Shown piece by piece: positions 24,001-31,836 of a stretch of 36,659 nucleotides of DNA (the stretch's first letter is position 1; each line of letters opens with the position of its first letter). The translations under genes and the position numbers were made by a program. Under the pieces are notes generated by a model that did no database searches, was not told where the DNA came from, and was given only the letters and a program-made list of their open reading frames with translations. The stretch lies in NCBI RefSeq assembly GCF_900079775.1, contig NZ_LT556050.1, positions 539,728 through 576,386 of the forward strand, given 5' to 3'. Source of the stretch: Leyella lascolaii (GTDB lineage Bacteria > Bacteroidota > Bacteroidia > Bacteroidales > Bacteroidaceae).

Positions 24001-24264
24001 CGGAAAAAGATTTTGAGCTGTTCAAAAAGGGCTTTTCCATCAATGTTAAACAGAAAAACAGGGATAAGAAGAAAGTGGAATTTCATTCCTTCCGGCAAAG
24101 GCAGCCCCGTTTCCGCGGCTACTTTCGCAGGAATGAATACATGGTGCGTAAAGCGGATACAGTCATAGCCTATTGGGAATCTTTAGCCGAAAGGGGGAAC
24201 ATACTACACGGTGAGCAAGGCGTTTGAAAGCGGCAAACCGGTCTCAATCTTTATGAAAGGATGA
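23988..24264 (+). pseudogene. Truncated, frameshifted relic of a possible SLOG-family gene
   Basis: One frame reads ELFKKGFSINVKQKNRDKKK ... YMVRKADTVIAYWESLAER and then loses sense at a run of five G (24193-24197). Removing one G restores GTYYTVSKAFESGKPVSIFM, then KG and a stop at 24264. The pattern DTVIAYW...GTYYTVxKAFExGKPVxIF resembles the nucleotide-binding SLOG/DprA-like proteins of Bacteroidetes. No start codon exists upstream in frame, because a TGA lies at 23985, so the 5' part is missing. The fragment lies between two - strand tra transcription units and is probably a leftover of an older insertion. A homopolymer sequencing error could explain the shift but not the missing start. 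Confidence 0.5.
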
Positions 24265-24294
24265 AATAGCGGCTGTCTGTATTGGAATGGAAAA

Positions 24295-24326
24295 GCGAAG
24301 TGTGAAAGCCGGCTTTCACACTTCGC
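24295..24326. terminator. Perfect 32-bp palindromic terminator
   Basis: GCGAAGTGTGAAAGCC is followed directly by its exact reverse complement. The + strand continues TTCTGTTCATTTTA and the - strand TTTTCCATTCC, so it can stop both the relic on the + strand and the traA operon on the - strand, which ends at 24454. Confidence 0.75.
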
Positions 24327-24453
24327 TTCTGTTCATTTTACACGTTTTATACATTGTCTACACCTCAGAACCGGAAAAGGAATCTGACATAGAGAAAGCA
24401 CACCGATATCACATCGACATGCCTTCTGAAACTATGACAGCAAAAAGAAACAA

Positions 24454-24711
24454 TTAAACGAATTCATCTATATCGAATGCCTCTGTCTTATTTTTTATAT
24501 TATCCATTGCTGAAATTTGTGAATCATCACAAAGCATACTATCAATAAGATTTCCTATCTTCTTTTTGATAGCGGCTTCTTTCCGCATAATTCTGATGAC
24601 TTCTTCTTCAGATAGATAGATGCGTGGGGCACGAATTGCAGGATTTCTTTTTATGCCAAAAGATTCTGCTTCTGACTTCGGCATTGCTTGTTGTTTTTTT
24701 GTTTTTCTCAT
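24454..24711 (-). CDS. Hypothetical small charged protein of the traA operon
   Basis: An 85-residue protein with a lysine-rich N-terminus (MRKTKKQQAMPKSEAESFGI), a helical middle (LSEEEVIRIMRKEAAIKKKI) and an acidic C-terminus (NIKNKTEAFDIDEFV). It has no membrane segment. The charge pattern suggests a small partner protein or DNA binder, but I cannot assign a family. It starts 12 bases after the traD-like stop and is the last gene of the operon; terminator 24295-24326 follows. Confidence 0.65.
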   Translation of the reverse strand: MRKTKKQQAMPKSEAESFGIKRNPAIRAPRIYLSEEEVIRIMRKEAAIKKKIGNLIDSMLCDDSQISAMDNIKNKTEAFDIDEFV

Positions 24712-24723
24712 TCGATTCCATAT

Positions 24724-25512
24724 TTACATGTATTTATTCCAATCAATTCCAATCTGTTCCAAAGACTGTTTTGATGTCTCTTTTCCATTTGGCATATTTT
24801 CCCTAAGCAGTTTTTCCAATTGGCTTTGAGTACTCAATTCGGTTGAAAAGAACCTGAACAGGTCTGTATCCTGAAGTTGGTACAAGGTTTCGGCAGCATT
24901 TCGGATTTTCTTTCTGTCATCCGTCCCCGAAATAAGCACATCAGCGACATTGTCCAGTTCCTCAAAAGTCAATGCCCTTGAAAAATCCGGGTCAGGAACG
25001 CACCCGTCATTTGACATAAGTTCCCGTTTTTCCGATTCTGTCAGTCCTTTTTGGGGAGTAAAGTCATCAATCACGTCATCCGGATTTATATCCTCATCCT
25101 CCTCTATGGGTTCCTTTTTCATAGGCTCAGAACGTGTGGGAGTTTTTCTCGCCACTTCCGGGTCTTCAAGATAGACTATCTTCGTCTTGCCGATTACTTC
25201 ATTGTACTCGTTCAGGGGATTCGGCTGCGTTTCGGTATTCTTTTCATGCCCGACTTTAAGGATATCGTTCTCCGCTTGTGCGATCCATGCTTCAGCCTTG
25301 TCCAGTCTTGCCCTATACCGGGCTTTCCTTGCTTTTTCCGCCATCCGTTTTTTGCGTGATTTCCATAACCGGATACGTGCAATGCGCATATAACGAAGCT
25401 GATTGTTCCAGAATTTATAAACTTTCGGACTGAATATAAACATCCATACCTTATATAATATATAAGTTGCCGACACGGCTTTTACTGAAAAATAAATTAA
25501 TGTTGTTTCCAT
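24724..25512 (-). CDS. TraD-like conjugal transfer protein
   Basis: A 262-residue protein. The first 45 residues include a hydrophobic stretch (TLIYFSVKAVSATYILYKVW), so it is probably anchored in the inner membrane. Next comes a strongly basic helix (RLWKSRKKRMAEKARKARYR), then a long acidic, coiled-coil-prone cytoplasmic tail (KKEPIEEDEDINPDDVIDDF). Size, topology and position after the DUF3408 gene agree with the protein usually called TraD in CTnDOT-type elements, though no catalytic motif is present. The ATG follows CCCCTAAAA plus 10 bases and lies 2 bases after the previous gene. Confidence 0.7.
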   Translation of the reverse strand: METTLIYFSVKAVSATYILYKVWMFIFSPKVYKFWNNQLRYMRIARIRLWKSRKKRMAEKARKARYRARLDKAEAWIAQAENDILKVGHEKNTETQPNPLNEYNEVIGKTKIVYLEDPEVARKTPTRSEPMKKEPIEEDEDINPDDVIDDFTPQKGLTESEKRELMSNDGCVPDPDFSRALTFEELDNVADVLISGTDDRKKIRNAAETLYQLQDTDLFRFFSTELSTQSQLEKLLRENMPNGKETSKQSLEQIGIDWNKYM

Positions 25513-25514
25513 GA

Positions 25515-25934
25515 CTATTGAATTTTAGGGGGTGAAAAACGGTCTTTATACATTCGGGTGATTTCCTCGATGTTGAGTTCTATATGCTCGGCTATGATGT
25601 TACTGATATAGCTCGCAATACTTACTTCGGGAGCTATCACATTGAGATAATTCTTTATCTCGTCGTACAGCTTGCGGTTCAGGTACACCTGGATACGTCC
25701 GGGCATGGGGGTATTCACCAGATACTTTTGACGAAAGTTACTGTCACTTTTAGGCATATTGCAAGATTTGGAATTTTTCCGGGCAGTTTCTTTTTCCGTA
25801 TCCTGCCTTTCATTGTTTCCCTCTTCCGGAACCTCAACCACTATGATATCCTCGTTCTCGATGGCATCAGGAATGTCACCGACCATATACCCCCTGATTT
25901 TTTCTTCATTCACTTTTACAATTTTCTTTGCCAT
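25515..25934 (-). CDS. DUF3408 family protein (TraB position)
   Basis: A 139-residue protein. The N-terminal half is charged and low in complexity. The C-terminal half holds the conserved DUF3408 region: NTPMPGRIQVYLNRKLYDEI followed by VSIASYISNIIAEHIELN. This resembles a ribbon-helix-helix fold, so DNA binding is likely. Placed directly after a ParA-type ATPase, it could be its ParB-like partner in positioning or segregating the element, which is inference. Only 7 bases separate it from traA. Confidence 0.85.
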   Translation of the reverse strand: MAKKIVKVNEEKIRGYMVGDIPDAIENEDIIVVEVPEEGNNERQDTEKETARKNSKSCNMPKSDSNFRQKYLVNTPMPGRIQVYLNRKLYDEIKNYLNVIAPEVSIASYISNIIAEHIELNIEEITRMYKDRFSPPKIQ

Positions 25935-25941
25935 ATCTCAA

Positions 25942-26694
25942 TTACAGGTTAAATTTTACAATCAGTTCGTTTGCCAGTTCCTGCAATCCGCTGCCTTTAA
26001 GCTGTCCTGCCGGCGGTGGAAGGAGCGAACAGCGGAAATAGGTGCGTGTCCGGGATGACAGTTCCTTGTCATAGCGGCAGAGATCGGGAATCATTGAATC
26101 CAGAATTTTCAACCCCTGTTTCTTCATCAGTGCCATATAGTTGTCAAGCACCTCGGTGTTGCTTCTTTTCTTGACCTTGGTCCAGAACAGGAACACGTCT
26201 TTTAAGGGAATGTTATTCCGGTTTTCCGCACACTTCATGACGCTTTTGGCAAAGACAAAACTGCTGTCCATGACAAAATTGTCAGCGGCAATGGGGGTCA
26301 ATACATAATCCACATTGAAAATGGTCTGCAAAACGCCGGATATGTCCATAGATCCCGGCAGATCTATGAAAACGATATCAAAATCTGCTTTTGCCGCCAA
26401 CTCTCCGGCCACCTGGCGTGCATTCTCCGGTTTTGCCTGCCTGATAGGATAAATCCTACATCCCCTGAGTCTCTGTTCCTCCAGCAACACCATGTACTTC
26501 TTGTTTATCTCCACCATCTCCATGTCCCGTTCCCTCAGATTGAACAGGCTACGCTGGGTGGAGTCACAATCAACGATGGCCACATTCTTGCCCATCGAAT
26601 AATTCAGGAGACTGGCAAGCGTTATCAACATGGTACTTTTGCCGACCCCACCCTTTTGATTGCTGACCGCAACGAATAACGGATTCTTCTTCAT
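25942..26694 (-). CDS. traA: ParA-type ATPase TraA
   Basis: A 250-residue cytoplasmic ATPase with the deviant Walker A motif KGGVGKST at residues 14-21, the VDCDSTQRSLFNLRER switch region and Walker B VFIDLPGSM near residue 110, as in ParA/Soj/MinD proteins. In CTnDOT-type elements TraA heads the transfer genes. A role in positioning DNA or the transfer apparatus is likely but unproven. The start follows CCATTAAAA plus 10 bases. It is divergent from mobA across the 609-base control region. Confidence 0.93.
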   Translation of the reverse strand: MKKNPLFVAVSNQKGGVGKSTMLITLASLLNYSMGKNVAIVDCDSTQRSLFNLRERDMEMVEINKKYMVLLEEQRLRGCRIYPIRQAKPENARQVAGELAAKADFDIVFIDLPGSMDISGVLQTIFNVDYVLTPIAADNFVMDSSFVFAKSVMKCAENRNNIPLKDVFLFWTKVKKRSNTEVLDNYMALMKKQGLKILDSMIPDLCRYDKELSSRTRTYFRCSLLPPPAGQLKGSGLQELANELIVKFNL

Positions 26695-26745
26695 AACTGA
26701 ACTTTTTTAATGGTTTATTATACTATTGTTTTACTTGTCTGTTGT

Positions 26746-26895
26746 TTGCTTTGTGACATGGTTTGTTAGTGATACGGTTGCTTTGTGCTCACCAACCGGC
26801 AAACCGACCAACCGATAGTTCTCTGCCTTAACAAAGCAAGCATCCAATCATTACCCGCCTGTTACAACAAGTGCTTTCGCTAACCGGCAATACAA
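26746..26895. repeat. Short direct repeats in the traA-mobA intergenic region
   Basis: TTGCTTTGTG occurs at 26746-26755 and 26778-26787, 32 bases apart. AACCGGCAA occurs twice (about 26794 and 26881), and ACCAACCG is repeated between. They lie upstream of traA and beside the phased repeats and oriT candidate, where protein-binding sites are expected. Their role is unknown. Confidence 0.4.
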
Positions 26896-26985
26896 CGGAC
26901 AGTTACTTGACTATTGGTTTGTTTTACCGTTCACGCTGCAAATAAAATGGTATTTTCCCATACTTCCACCATGTTTCAAGGGAGG

Positions 26986-27021
26986 TGACGACCTGTGTCA
27001 CCATATGTCATCATGTTACAT
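26986..27021. promoter_or_regulatory. Phased repeat / probable regulator site, copy 2 (mobA side)
   Basis: TGACG at 26986, TGTCA at 26996, TGTCA at 27006 and TTACA at 27016 recur at exactly 10-base steps. The last 28 bases match 23973-24000 at 24 positions. The array ends 11 bases before the predicted -33 box of the mob promoter, an activator-like position. Confidence 0.65.
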
Positions 27022-27032
27022 ATAACTTGCTA

Positions 27033-27063
27033 TTTTACAACAGAATAAACTGCCATAACTTTG
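27033..27063 (+). promoter_or_regulatory. Predicted promoter for oriT/mobA
   Basis: TAACTTTG at 27056-27063 matches the Bacteroidetes -7 consensus TAnnTTTG. TTTT at 27033-27036 is a 3-of-4 match to the -33 TTTG, with a 19-base spacer. Transcription would begin near 27070 and cross the oriT palindrome before mobA. Confidence 0.6.
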
Positions 27064-27171
27064 CACCGACAACGGAACGGATACGGCTGCGAGGGCTTTC
27101 CGAAGCCGAAGAATGAGGCTGAAGGTCAAAACACAATTTGACGAAGGAAAATTCATTACCAAGCGGTAATA

Positions 27172-27225
27172 GCAAGTTGTGTTTTCGGCAGCCCGAAATA
27201 TTTCGGGCAACCCAAAACAACTTGC
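27172..27225. other. Candidate origin of transfer (oriT) palindrome
   Basis: The perfect 18-bp palindrome GCCCGAAATATTTCGGGC (27191-27208) sits inside a longer imperfect inverted repeat, GCAAGTTGTGTTTTCGG with CCCAAAACAACTTGC (27172-27225). It is upstream of mobA and mobB, where relaxase substrates of this family normally lie. A related string, CAAAACACAATTTG, lies at 27127-27140. The nick position cannot be read from the sequence. Confidence 0.6.
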
Positions 27226-27303
27226 CGCTCGCCTGACGGCTCGGGAGGGATTTCCTCCAAAGTCGGAAATCCATGACGGAAGATCAGAAACTGAAAAAAC
27301 TCA

Positions 27304-27762
27304 ATGCGTATGGAAGAAAACAAGAACAGAAAAGCAAGAAAAGGTGTAGGGCGGAAATCAAAATCCGACCCTGCCGTGTACCGCTACGGTATCAAATTCA
27401 ATTCACGGGAGAACGCGCAATTTGAACTCTCATTCCAGAAATCGGGTATGGCTTACCGTGCGAGGTTTATTAAATCGGTACTTCTGAACAAGGAAATCAA
27501 GGTGGTCAGAATCGACAAGGCAGCAATGGACTACTACGTCCGTCTTACCAATTTCTACCATCAGTTCCAGGCCGTAGGCAACAACTACAACCAGGCGGTA
27601 AAGGCAATCAAGACCAATTTCGGGGAGAAACGGGCATACGCCCTGCTTCGCAATCTGGAAAAGGTGACCATAGATCTGGTGGTGCTGAGCAAGCGGATCA
27701 TCATGCTAACCCGTGAGTTTGAAGAAACCTACCTTATCAAAAAACAGAGGGAGGAGGAATGA
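27304..27762 (+). CDS. mobA: Mobilization accessory protein MobA (relaxosome)
   Basis: A 152-residue basic protein. The N-terminus (NRKARKGVGRKSKSDPAVYR) is Lys/Arg-rich. A ribbon-helix-helix-like part follows (YGIKFNSRENAQFELSFQKS, then YRARFIKSVLL). The C-terminal half carries YHQFQAVGNNYNQAVKAIK, the signature of MobC/relaxosome accessory proteins. It should bind oriT and help the relaxase MobB nick DNA. Starts at 27304 and 27310 are both possible (MRMEEN or MEEN). The stop is 1 base before the mobB ATG. Confidence 0.85.
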   Translation: MRMEENKNRKARKGVGRKSKSDPAVYRYGIKFNSRENAQFELSFQKSGMAYRARFIKSVLLNKEIKVVRIDKAAMDYYVRLTNFYHQFQAVGNNYNQAVKAIKTNFGEKRAYALLRNLEKVTIDLVVLSKRIIMLTREFEETYLIKKQREEE

Positions 27763-27763
27763 C

Positions 27764-29017
27764 ATGGTGGCAAAAATCAACAGGGGCGCGTCGCTCTACG
27801 GGGCTGTCATCTACAACCAGCAGAAAGTGAACGAGTCAACGGCACGCATCATTTCGGGAAACCGCATGATTGCCGATGTCACGGGCAATCCGGAACAGGT
27901 CATGAGGAACACGCTCTGGGCATTCGAAAATTACCTGCTTGCCAACAGGAACACGGAGAAGCCGGTGCTACACATATCGCTCAATCCTTCGGTGGATGAC
28001 CGTCTCACCGATTCCCAATTTGCGGATTTGGCAAGGGAGTATATGCAACGCATGGGCTACGGCGACCAGCCTTACATTGTATATATTCACGAGGACATCG
28101 GCCGCAGGCATATCCATATCGTTTCCACCTGCGTGAACGAGAAAGGGGAAAAGATTGACGATGCCTACGAATGGAACCGCTCGATGAAGGCCTGTCGGGA
28201 ACTGGAAAGAAAATTCGGTCTGAAACAGGTGGAGGACAAACGCAGGGAACTGCTGGAACCATATCTGAAGAAAGCGGACTATCAGAATGGCGATGTAAAG
28301 CAACAGGTTTCCAACATCCTTAAAAGCGTGTTCTCCACTTACCGTTTCCAGTCATTCGGAGAGTACAGCGCGTTGCTGTCCTGCTTCAACATCGAGGCGA
28401 AACAGGTTAGGGGCGAATTTGAAGGGACACCTTACAACGGCATTGTCTATACCATGACAGACAATACAGGCAAACCGGTATGTACGCCCATCAAGTCCTC
28501 CCTTATCGGAAAACGCTTCGGTTATGAAGGACTGGAAAAGCGTATTGGTTACAATACCCGTGAATACAAGAACAAAAAACGGCAGCCCAAAATACGGAAC
28601 GATATTGCACTCGCCATGCATGGATGCCGTGGCAACCGGGAGGATTTCATCCGCCTCTTGAACGGCCGGGGAATAGACGTGGTGTTCCGGGAGAACGGGG
28701 AAGGACGCATTTACGGCGCGACCTTCATCGACCACAGGAACAGGGAGGTCTATAACGGCTCGCGGCTCGGAAAGGAGTTCTCGGCAAATGCCTTTGAGCG
28801 CCTCTTTAATAATCCGGGCAATATCCCGAATCTGGATGCGCCCATGCCGGACACCGGTCTGCAAAGCGGATTCTCCTCCGACATGGAAAGTGCCATAGAA
28901 CAGGCTTTCGGGATCTTCGACTTTGAAGCAAACGGTCCCGACCCGCAGGAAGAGGCTCTTGCACGCAGGCTGTATCACAAGAAGAAAAAGAAACGCCGCT
29001 CACGGGGCATCTCCTAA
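27764..29017 (+). CDS. mobB: Relaxase MobB
   Basis: A 417-residue relaxase/mobilization nuclease. The N-terminal tyrosines in GASLYGAVIYNQQKVN are candidates for the nicking residue. The metal-binding histidine motif HEDIGRRHIH is near residues 108-118, followed by IVSTCVNEKG. The C-terminal part is Arg/Lys-rich and ends KKKKKRRSRGIS. I start at 27764 and not at 27713, because the protein then begins MVAKINRGASLYGAV as in the family, 1 base after mobA. A purine-rich GAGGAGGAA just upstream looks like a Shine-Dalgarno site but also encodes the MobA end (EEE). Confidence 0.92.
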   Translation: MVAKINRGASLYGAVIYNQQKVNESTARIISGNRMIADVTGNPEQVMRNTLWAFENYLLANRNTEKPVLHISLNPSVDDRLTDSQFADLAREYMQRMGYGDQPYIVYIHEDIGRRHIHIVSTCVNEKGEKIDDAYEWNRSMKACRELERKFGLKQVEDKRRELLEPYLKKADYQNGDVKQQVSNILKSVFSTYRFQSFGEYSALLSCFNIEAKQVRGEFEGTPYNGIVYTMTDNTGKPVCTPIKSSLIGKRFGYEGLEKRIGYNTREYKNKKRQPKIRNDIALAMHGCRGNREDFIRLLNGRGIDVVFRENGEGRIYGATFIDHRNREVYNGSRLGKEFSANAFERLFNNPGNIPNLDAPMPDTGLQSGFSSDMESAIEQAFGIFDFEANGPDPQEEALARRLYHKKKKKRRSRGIS

Positions 29018-29052
29018 AAACAATATTCATTCACCATTAAAATTATATCGTT

Positions 29053-31080
29053 ATGCAACAGGAAGATGATTTGAGAGGACTGGCAAAGGTCATGGAATTC
29101 ATGCGTGCCATATCCATCGTGTTTGTTGTCATCCACGTCTATTGGTTCTGTTACCGGGCATTCGTGGATGCGGGTATCAATATCGGAGTGGTCGATAAGA
29201 TACTACTGAATTTCCAGAGGACGGCGGGGCTTTTCAGCAACCTGCTGGTGACAAAAGTGTTCGCCGTCATATTCCTTGCGCTGTCATGTTTGGGCACGAA
29301 GGGCGTGAAAAACCAGAAGATGACCTGGCGGAAAATATATACCGCCTTCCTTTCGGGGCTTGTATTGTTCTTCATGAACTGGTGGATGTTCGATCTGCCG
29401 TTCAGTCCGACAGTTGACGCCGCCATTTACACGGTAACGCTGACCGCCGGGTACATCCTTCTTTTGATGTCGGGCGTATGGATAAGCCGTATGCTGAAAC
29501 ACAACCTGATGGAGGACGTGTTCAATACCGCCAACGAGAGTTTCATGCAGGAGACACACTTGATGGAAAACGAGTATTCTGTAAATTTGCCGACCAAGTT
29601 CGTGTATCAGGGCAAGGAATGGGACGGATGGATCAACGTTGTAAACGTTTTTCGTGCGTCCATCGTGCTTGGAACGCCTGGCAGCGGGAAGTCCTACGCG
29701 GTGGTGAACAACTACATCAAACAGATGATTTCCAAGGGATTCGCTTTATATTTGTACGATTACAAATTTGATGACCTCTCGGTCATTGCCTATAACGAAC
29801 TGCTTAAAAACATTGACAAGTACAGGGTCAGACCGGAATTCTACGTGATAAATTTTGATGACCCGAGACGCAGCCACCGCTGTAATCCCATCAACCCGAA
29901 ATTCATGGCGGACATATCCGACGCTTACGAATCGGCCTACACCATACTCTTGAATCTGAACAAGACCTGGATTCAGAAACAGGGTGACTTCTTTGTGGAA
30001 TCTCCGATTATCCTGCTCGCAGCCATTATCTGGTATTTGCGGATTTACAAGGATGGCAAATACTGTACCTTCCCTCACGCAATAGAGTTTCTGAATAAAC
30101 CGTACGCAGATATATTTACAATCCTGACCTCATACCCGTCCCTCGAAAACTACCTCTCTCCCTTTATGGATGCCTGGCAAGGAGGCGCACAGGACCAGTT
30201 ACAGGGCCAGATAGCGAGCGCAAAAATCCCGCTTTCAAGGATGATTTCACCGCAGCTATACTGGGTAATGACCGGCGATGATTTTACATTGGACCTGAAC
30301 AATCCCGAACACCCGAAAATCCTTTGCGTGGGAAATAATCCGGACAGACAGAACATCTATTCGGCGGCATTGGGACTGTACAACAGCCGCATTGTAAAGC
30401 TGGTAAACAAGAAAGGGCAACTCAAGAGTTCCATCATCATAGACGAGCTTCCGACCATCTATTTCCGTGGTATCGATAACCTGATAGCCACCGCCCGAAG
30501 CAACAAGGTGGCTGTCTGTCTCGGTTTCCAGGACTTCTCCCAGCTGACCCGTGACTACGGTGAAAAAGAGGCGAAAGTGATCCAAAATACAGTCGGGAAT
30601 ATCTTCTCCGGGCAGGTGGTCGGGGAAACGGCCAAAAGCCTTTCGGAACGTTTCGGCAAGATTCTCCAGCAACGGCAGTCCATCTCCATCAACAGGCAGG
30701 ACACATCCACCTCCATCAACACGCAGCTGGACTCGCTGATACCGGCATCCAAGATAGCCAACCTCTCGCAGGGCACATTCGTGGGCAGTGTGGCGGACAA
30801 CTTCGGGGAAGAGATAGACCAGAAGATTTTCCATGCCCGTATCATAGTTGACAACGAGAAAGTAGCGGCGGAAACGAAAGCCTACAAGAAGATACCCGTC
30901 ATCAACGAGTTCAAGGATGCGGACGGCAACGACATCATGCAGCAGCAGATAGAGCGTAACTATTCACGTATCAAGGCGGACGTGCTGCAAATAATTGAAG
31001 ATGAAATGCAACGCATCAAGACCGATCCTGATTTACAGCACCTGATACCCAAAGAAGACAGCGACAGGAAGGAGGAATAG
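29053..31080 (+). CDS. mobC: Type IV coupling protein MobC (VirD4/TraG-like ATPase)
   Basis: A 675-residue membrane ATPase that links the relaxosome to the transfer channel. The N-terminal 170 residues hold about four membrane helices (MRAISIVFVVIHVYWFCY, NLLVTKVFAVIFLALSCLG, FLSGLVLFFMNWWMF, VTLTAGYILLLMSGVW). Walker A GTPGSGKSYAVV is near residues 206-217, and Walker B is IIIDELPTIYF near 460. The C-terminal QNTVGNIFSGQVVGETAKSL is typical of the family. The start follows CCATTAAAA plus 10 bases. It ends the mob operon; structured element C follows. Confidence 0.93.
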   Translation: MQQEDDLRGLAKVMEFMRAISIVFVVIHVYWFCYRAFVDAGINIGVVDKILLNFQRTAGLFSNLLVTKVFAVIFLALSCLGTKGVKNQKMTWRKIYTAFLSGLVLFFMNWWMFDLPFSPTVDAAIYTVTLTAGYILLLMSGVWISRMLKHNLMEDVFNTANESFMQETHLMENEYSVNLPTKFVYQGKEWDGWINVVNVFRASIVLGTPGSGKSYAVVNNYIKQMISKGFALYLYDYKFDDLSVIAYNELLKNIDKYRVRPEFYVINFDDPRRSHRCNPINPKFMADISDAYESAYTILLNLNKTWIQKQGDFFVESPIILLAAIIWYLRIYKDGKYCTFPHAIEFLNKPYADIFTILTSYPSLENYLSPFMDAWQGGAQDQLQGQIASAKIPLSRMISPQLYWVMTGDDFTLDLNNPEHPKILCVGNNPDRQNIYSAALGLYNSRIVKLVNKKGQLKSSIIIDELPTIYFRGIDNLIATARSNKVAVCLGFQDFSQLTRDYGEKEAKVIQNTVGNIFSGQVVGETAKSLSERFGKILQQRQSISINRQDTSTSINTQLDSLIPASKIANLSQGTFVGSVADNFGEEIDQKIFHARIIVDNEKVAAETKAYKKIPVINEFKDADGNDIMQQQIERNYSRIKADVLQIIEDEMQRIKTDPDLQHLIPKEDSDRKEE

Positions 31081-31090
31081 GATACCGCTG

Positions 31091-31268
31091 TTTTATTTCA
31101 GCCTGCAAAGGTCGCCCCGTGCCTGTCAGGATTGAGCAAGGCCGAGCCCTTATGGGTTTCCGCAAAAATCTTCCGCGCTCCGCTTGCGGTATTTTTCCGG
31201 AAAGCCTTGCACAATCCGGCACGGGACAGCGAGGCAGGCAAGAAATAAAATACCGGCTCACGAGCCGT
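31091..31268 (+). repeat. Structured intergenic element, copy C
   Basis: The outer stem is TTTTATTTC (31091-31099) with GAAATAAAA (31242-31250), continued by CCTGC/GCAGG. Then come the conserved TGCAAAGGTCG, stem CCCGTGCC/GGCACGGG (8 bp), stem GCAAGGC/GCCTTGC (7 bp, where copy B has CAAGGT/ACCTTG), hairpin CCC-TTAT-GGG, and hairpin AAAAAT/ATTTTT with TTGCGGT in the loop. A GC hairpin (CGGCTC/GAGCCG) and TGTTTAAC follow, exactly as in copy B, before the ATG at 31297. It fills the mobC-to-31297 gap. Confidence 0.7.
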
Positions 31269-31296
31269 GAAATGTTTAACTCAAAAATAAAAAGGT

Positions 31297-31560
31297 ATGA
31301 GCAGAAGCAACTTCACCCCGATGAAAAGGTTCCACGAAATCATTGGACGTTATGGTCTGAGGCTGATGGAAGTCGGGACAAACCACCTGAGAGTATTTTC
31401 CGAAGGCCGGAAACTTTTCGACTACTATCCGCTGCGTATGAAACTCTTCGATTACCGGCAGTGGAAACAGCTTACCTATCCCTCGCTGATTGACGGAACG
31501 GACAAGTGGGAAACAGAGCTCGACAACATTATCAAAGAGCTTATGGTATCACAGCAATAA
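31297..31560 (+). CDS. Hypothetical 87-residue protein
   Basis: A basic small protein beginning MSRSNFTPMKRFHEIIGRYG. It contains LRVFSEGRKLFDYYPLRMKL and an acidic C-terminal helix (TELDNIIKELMVSQQ). No family is recognised. The start is 29 bases after the terminal hairpin of structured element C, with AAATAAAAAGGT before the ATG. It heads a run of four tightly spaced + strand genes (12-, 4- and 11-base gaps) and could be controlled by the element. Confidence 0.6.
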   Translation: MSRSNFTPMKRFHEIIGRYGLRLMEVGTNHLRVFSEGRKLFDYYPLRMKLFDYRQWKQLTYPSLIDGTDKWETELDNIIKELMVSQQ

Positions 31561-31571
31561 ACAGCAGGATT

Positions 31572-31832
31572 ATGAATGGCAATAACAGCAAGACGCTCGT
31601 TTGGGACAACATTCCCGAATGGGCGATTTTTGCATTGGAGTACGGCACCCGGGAGGAACTGTTCCTGTCTGATGAGGACAAGAAAATGATAACCAAGTTC
31701 ATCGCTGAAAACTTTCCGAACGGCTACACCATGTCGGTGGATTGGGAGTCATACAAGGAATTTGACACCAATCCCGCTTTCGGGAAAGCATGTAAGACCT
31801 ACAAGGTCACTTTTGTAATACCCAAAGAATAA
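31572..31832 (+). CDS. Small protein, DUF6926-like
   Basis: An 86-residue protein beginning MNGNNSKTLVWDNIPEWAIF. I chose the ATG at 31572, in the gap after the previous stop, over the in-frame ATG at 31506 inside the previous gene. The pattern IPEWAxxxLxYG, LSDEDKKMI and PAFGxxCKTYKVTF matches my memory of the DUF6926 family, found in phages and mobile elements. The family number is from memory. The function is unknown. Confidence 0.65.
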   Translation: MNGNNSKTLVWDNIPEWAIFALEYGTREELFLSDEDKKMITKFIAENFPNGYTMSVDWESYKEFDTNPAFGKACKTYKVTFVIPKE

Positions 31833-31836
31833 TAAT

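Noticed and set aside
24091..24120. GGCAAAGGCAGCCCC in the gene relic as a further copy of the structured element
   Set aside because: Only the short conserved string matches. The pairing stems are absent and the bases fit a coding frame.
24181..24210. Programmed frameshift in the relic
   Set aside because: There is no start codon in the first frame and no slippery site with a downstream structure, so decay is simpler.
27745..27763. Strong Shine-Dalgarno site before mobB
   Set aside because: GAGGAGGAA encodes the C-terminal glutamates of MobA, and Bacteroidetes rarely use such sites.
31119..31493. 124-codon + strand open frame after mobC
   Set aside because: It overlaps element C and then the gene at 31297 in another frame. 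The shorter frame has the better start context.
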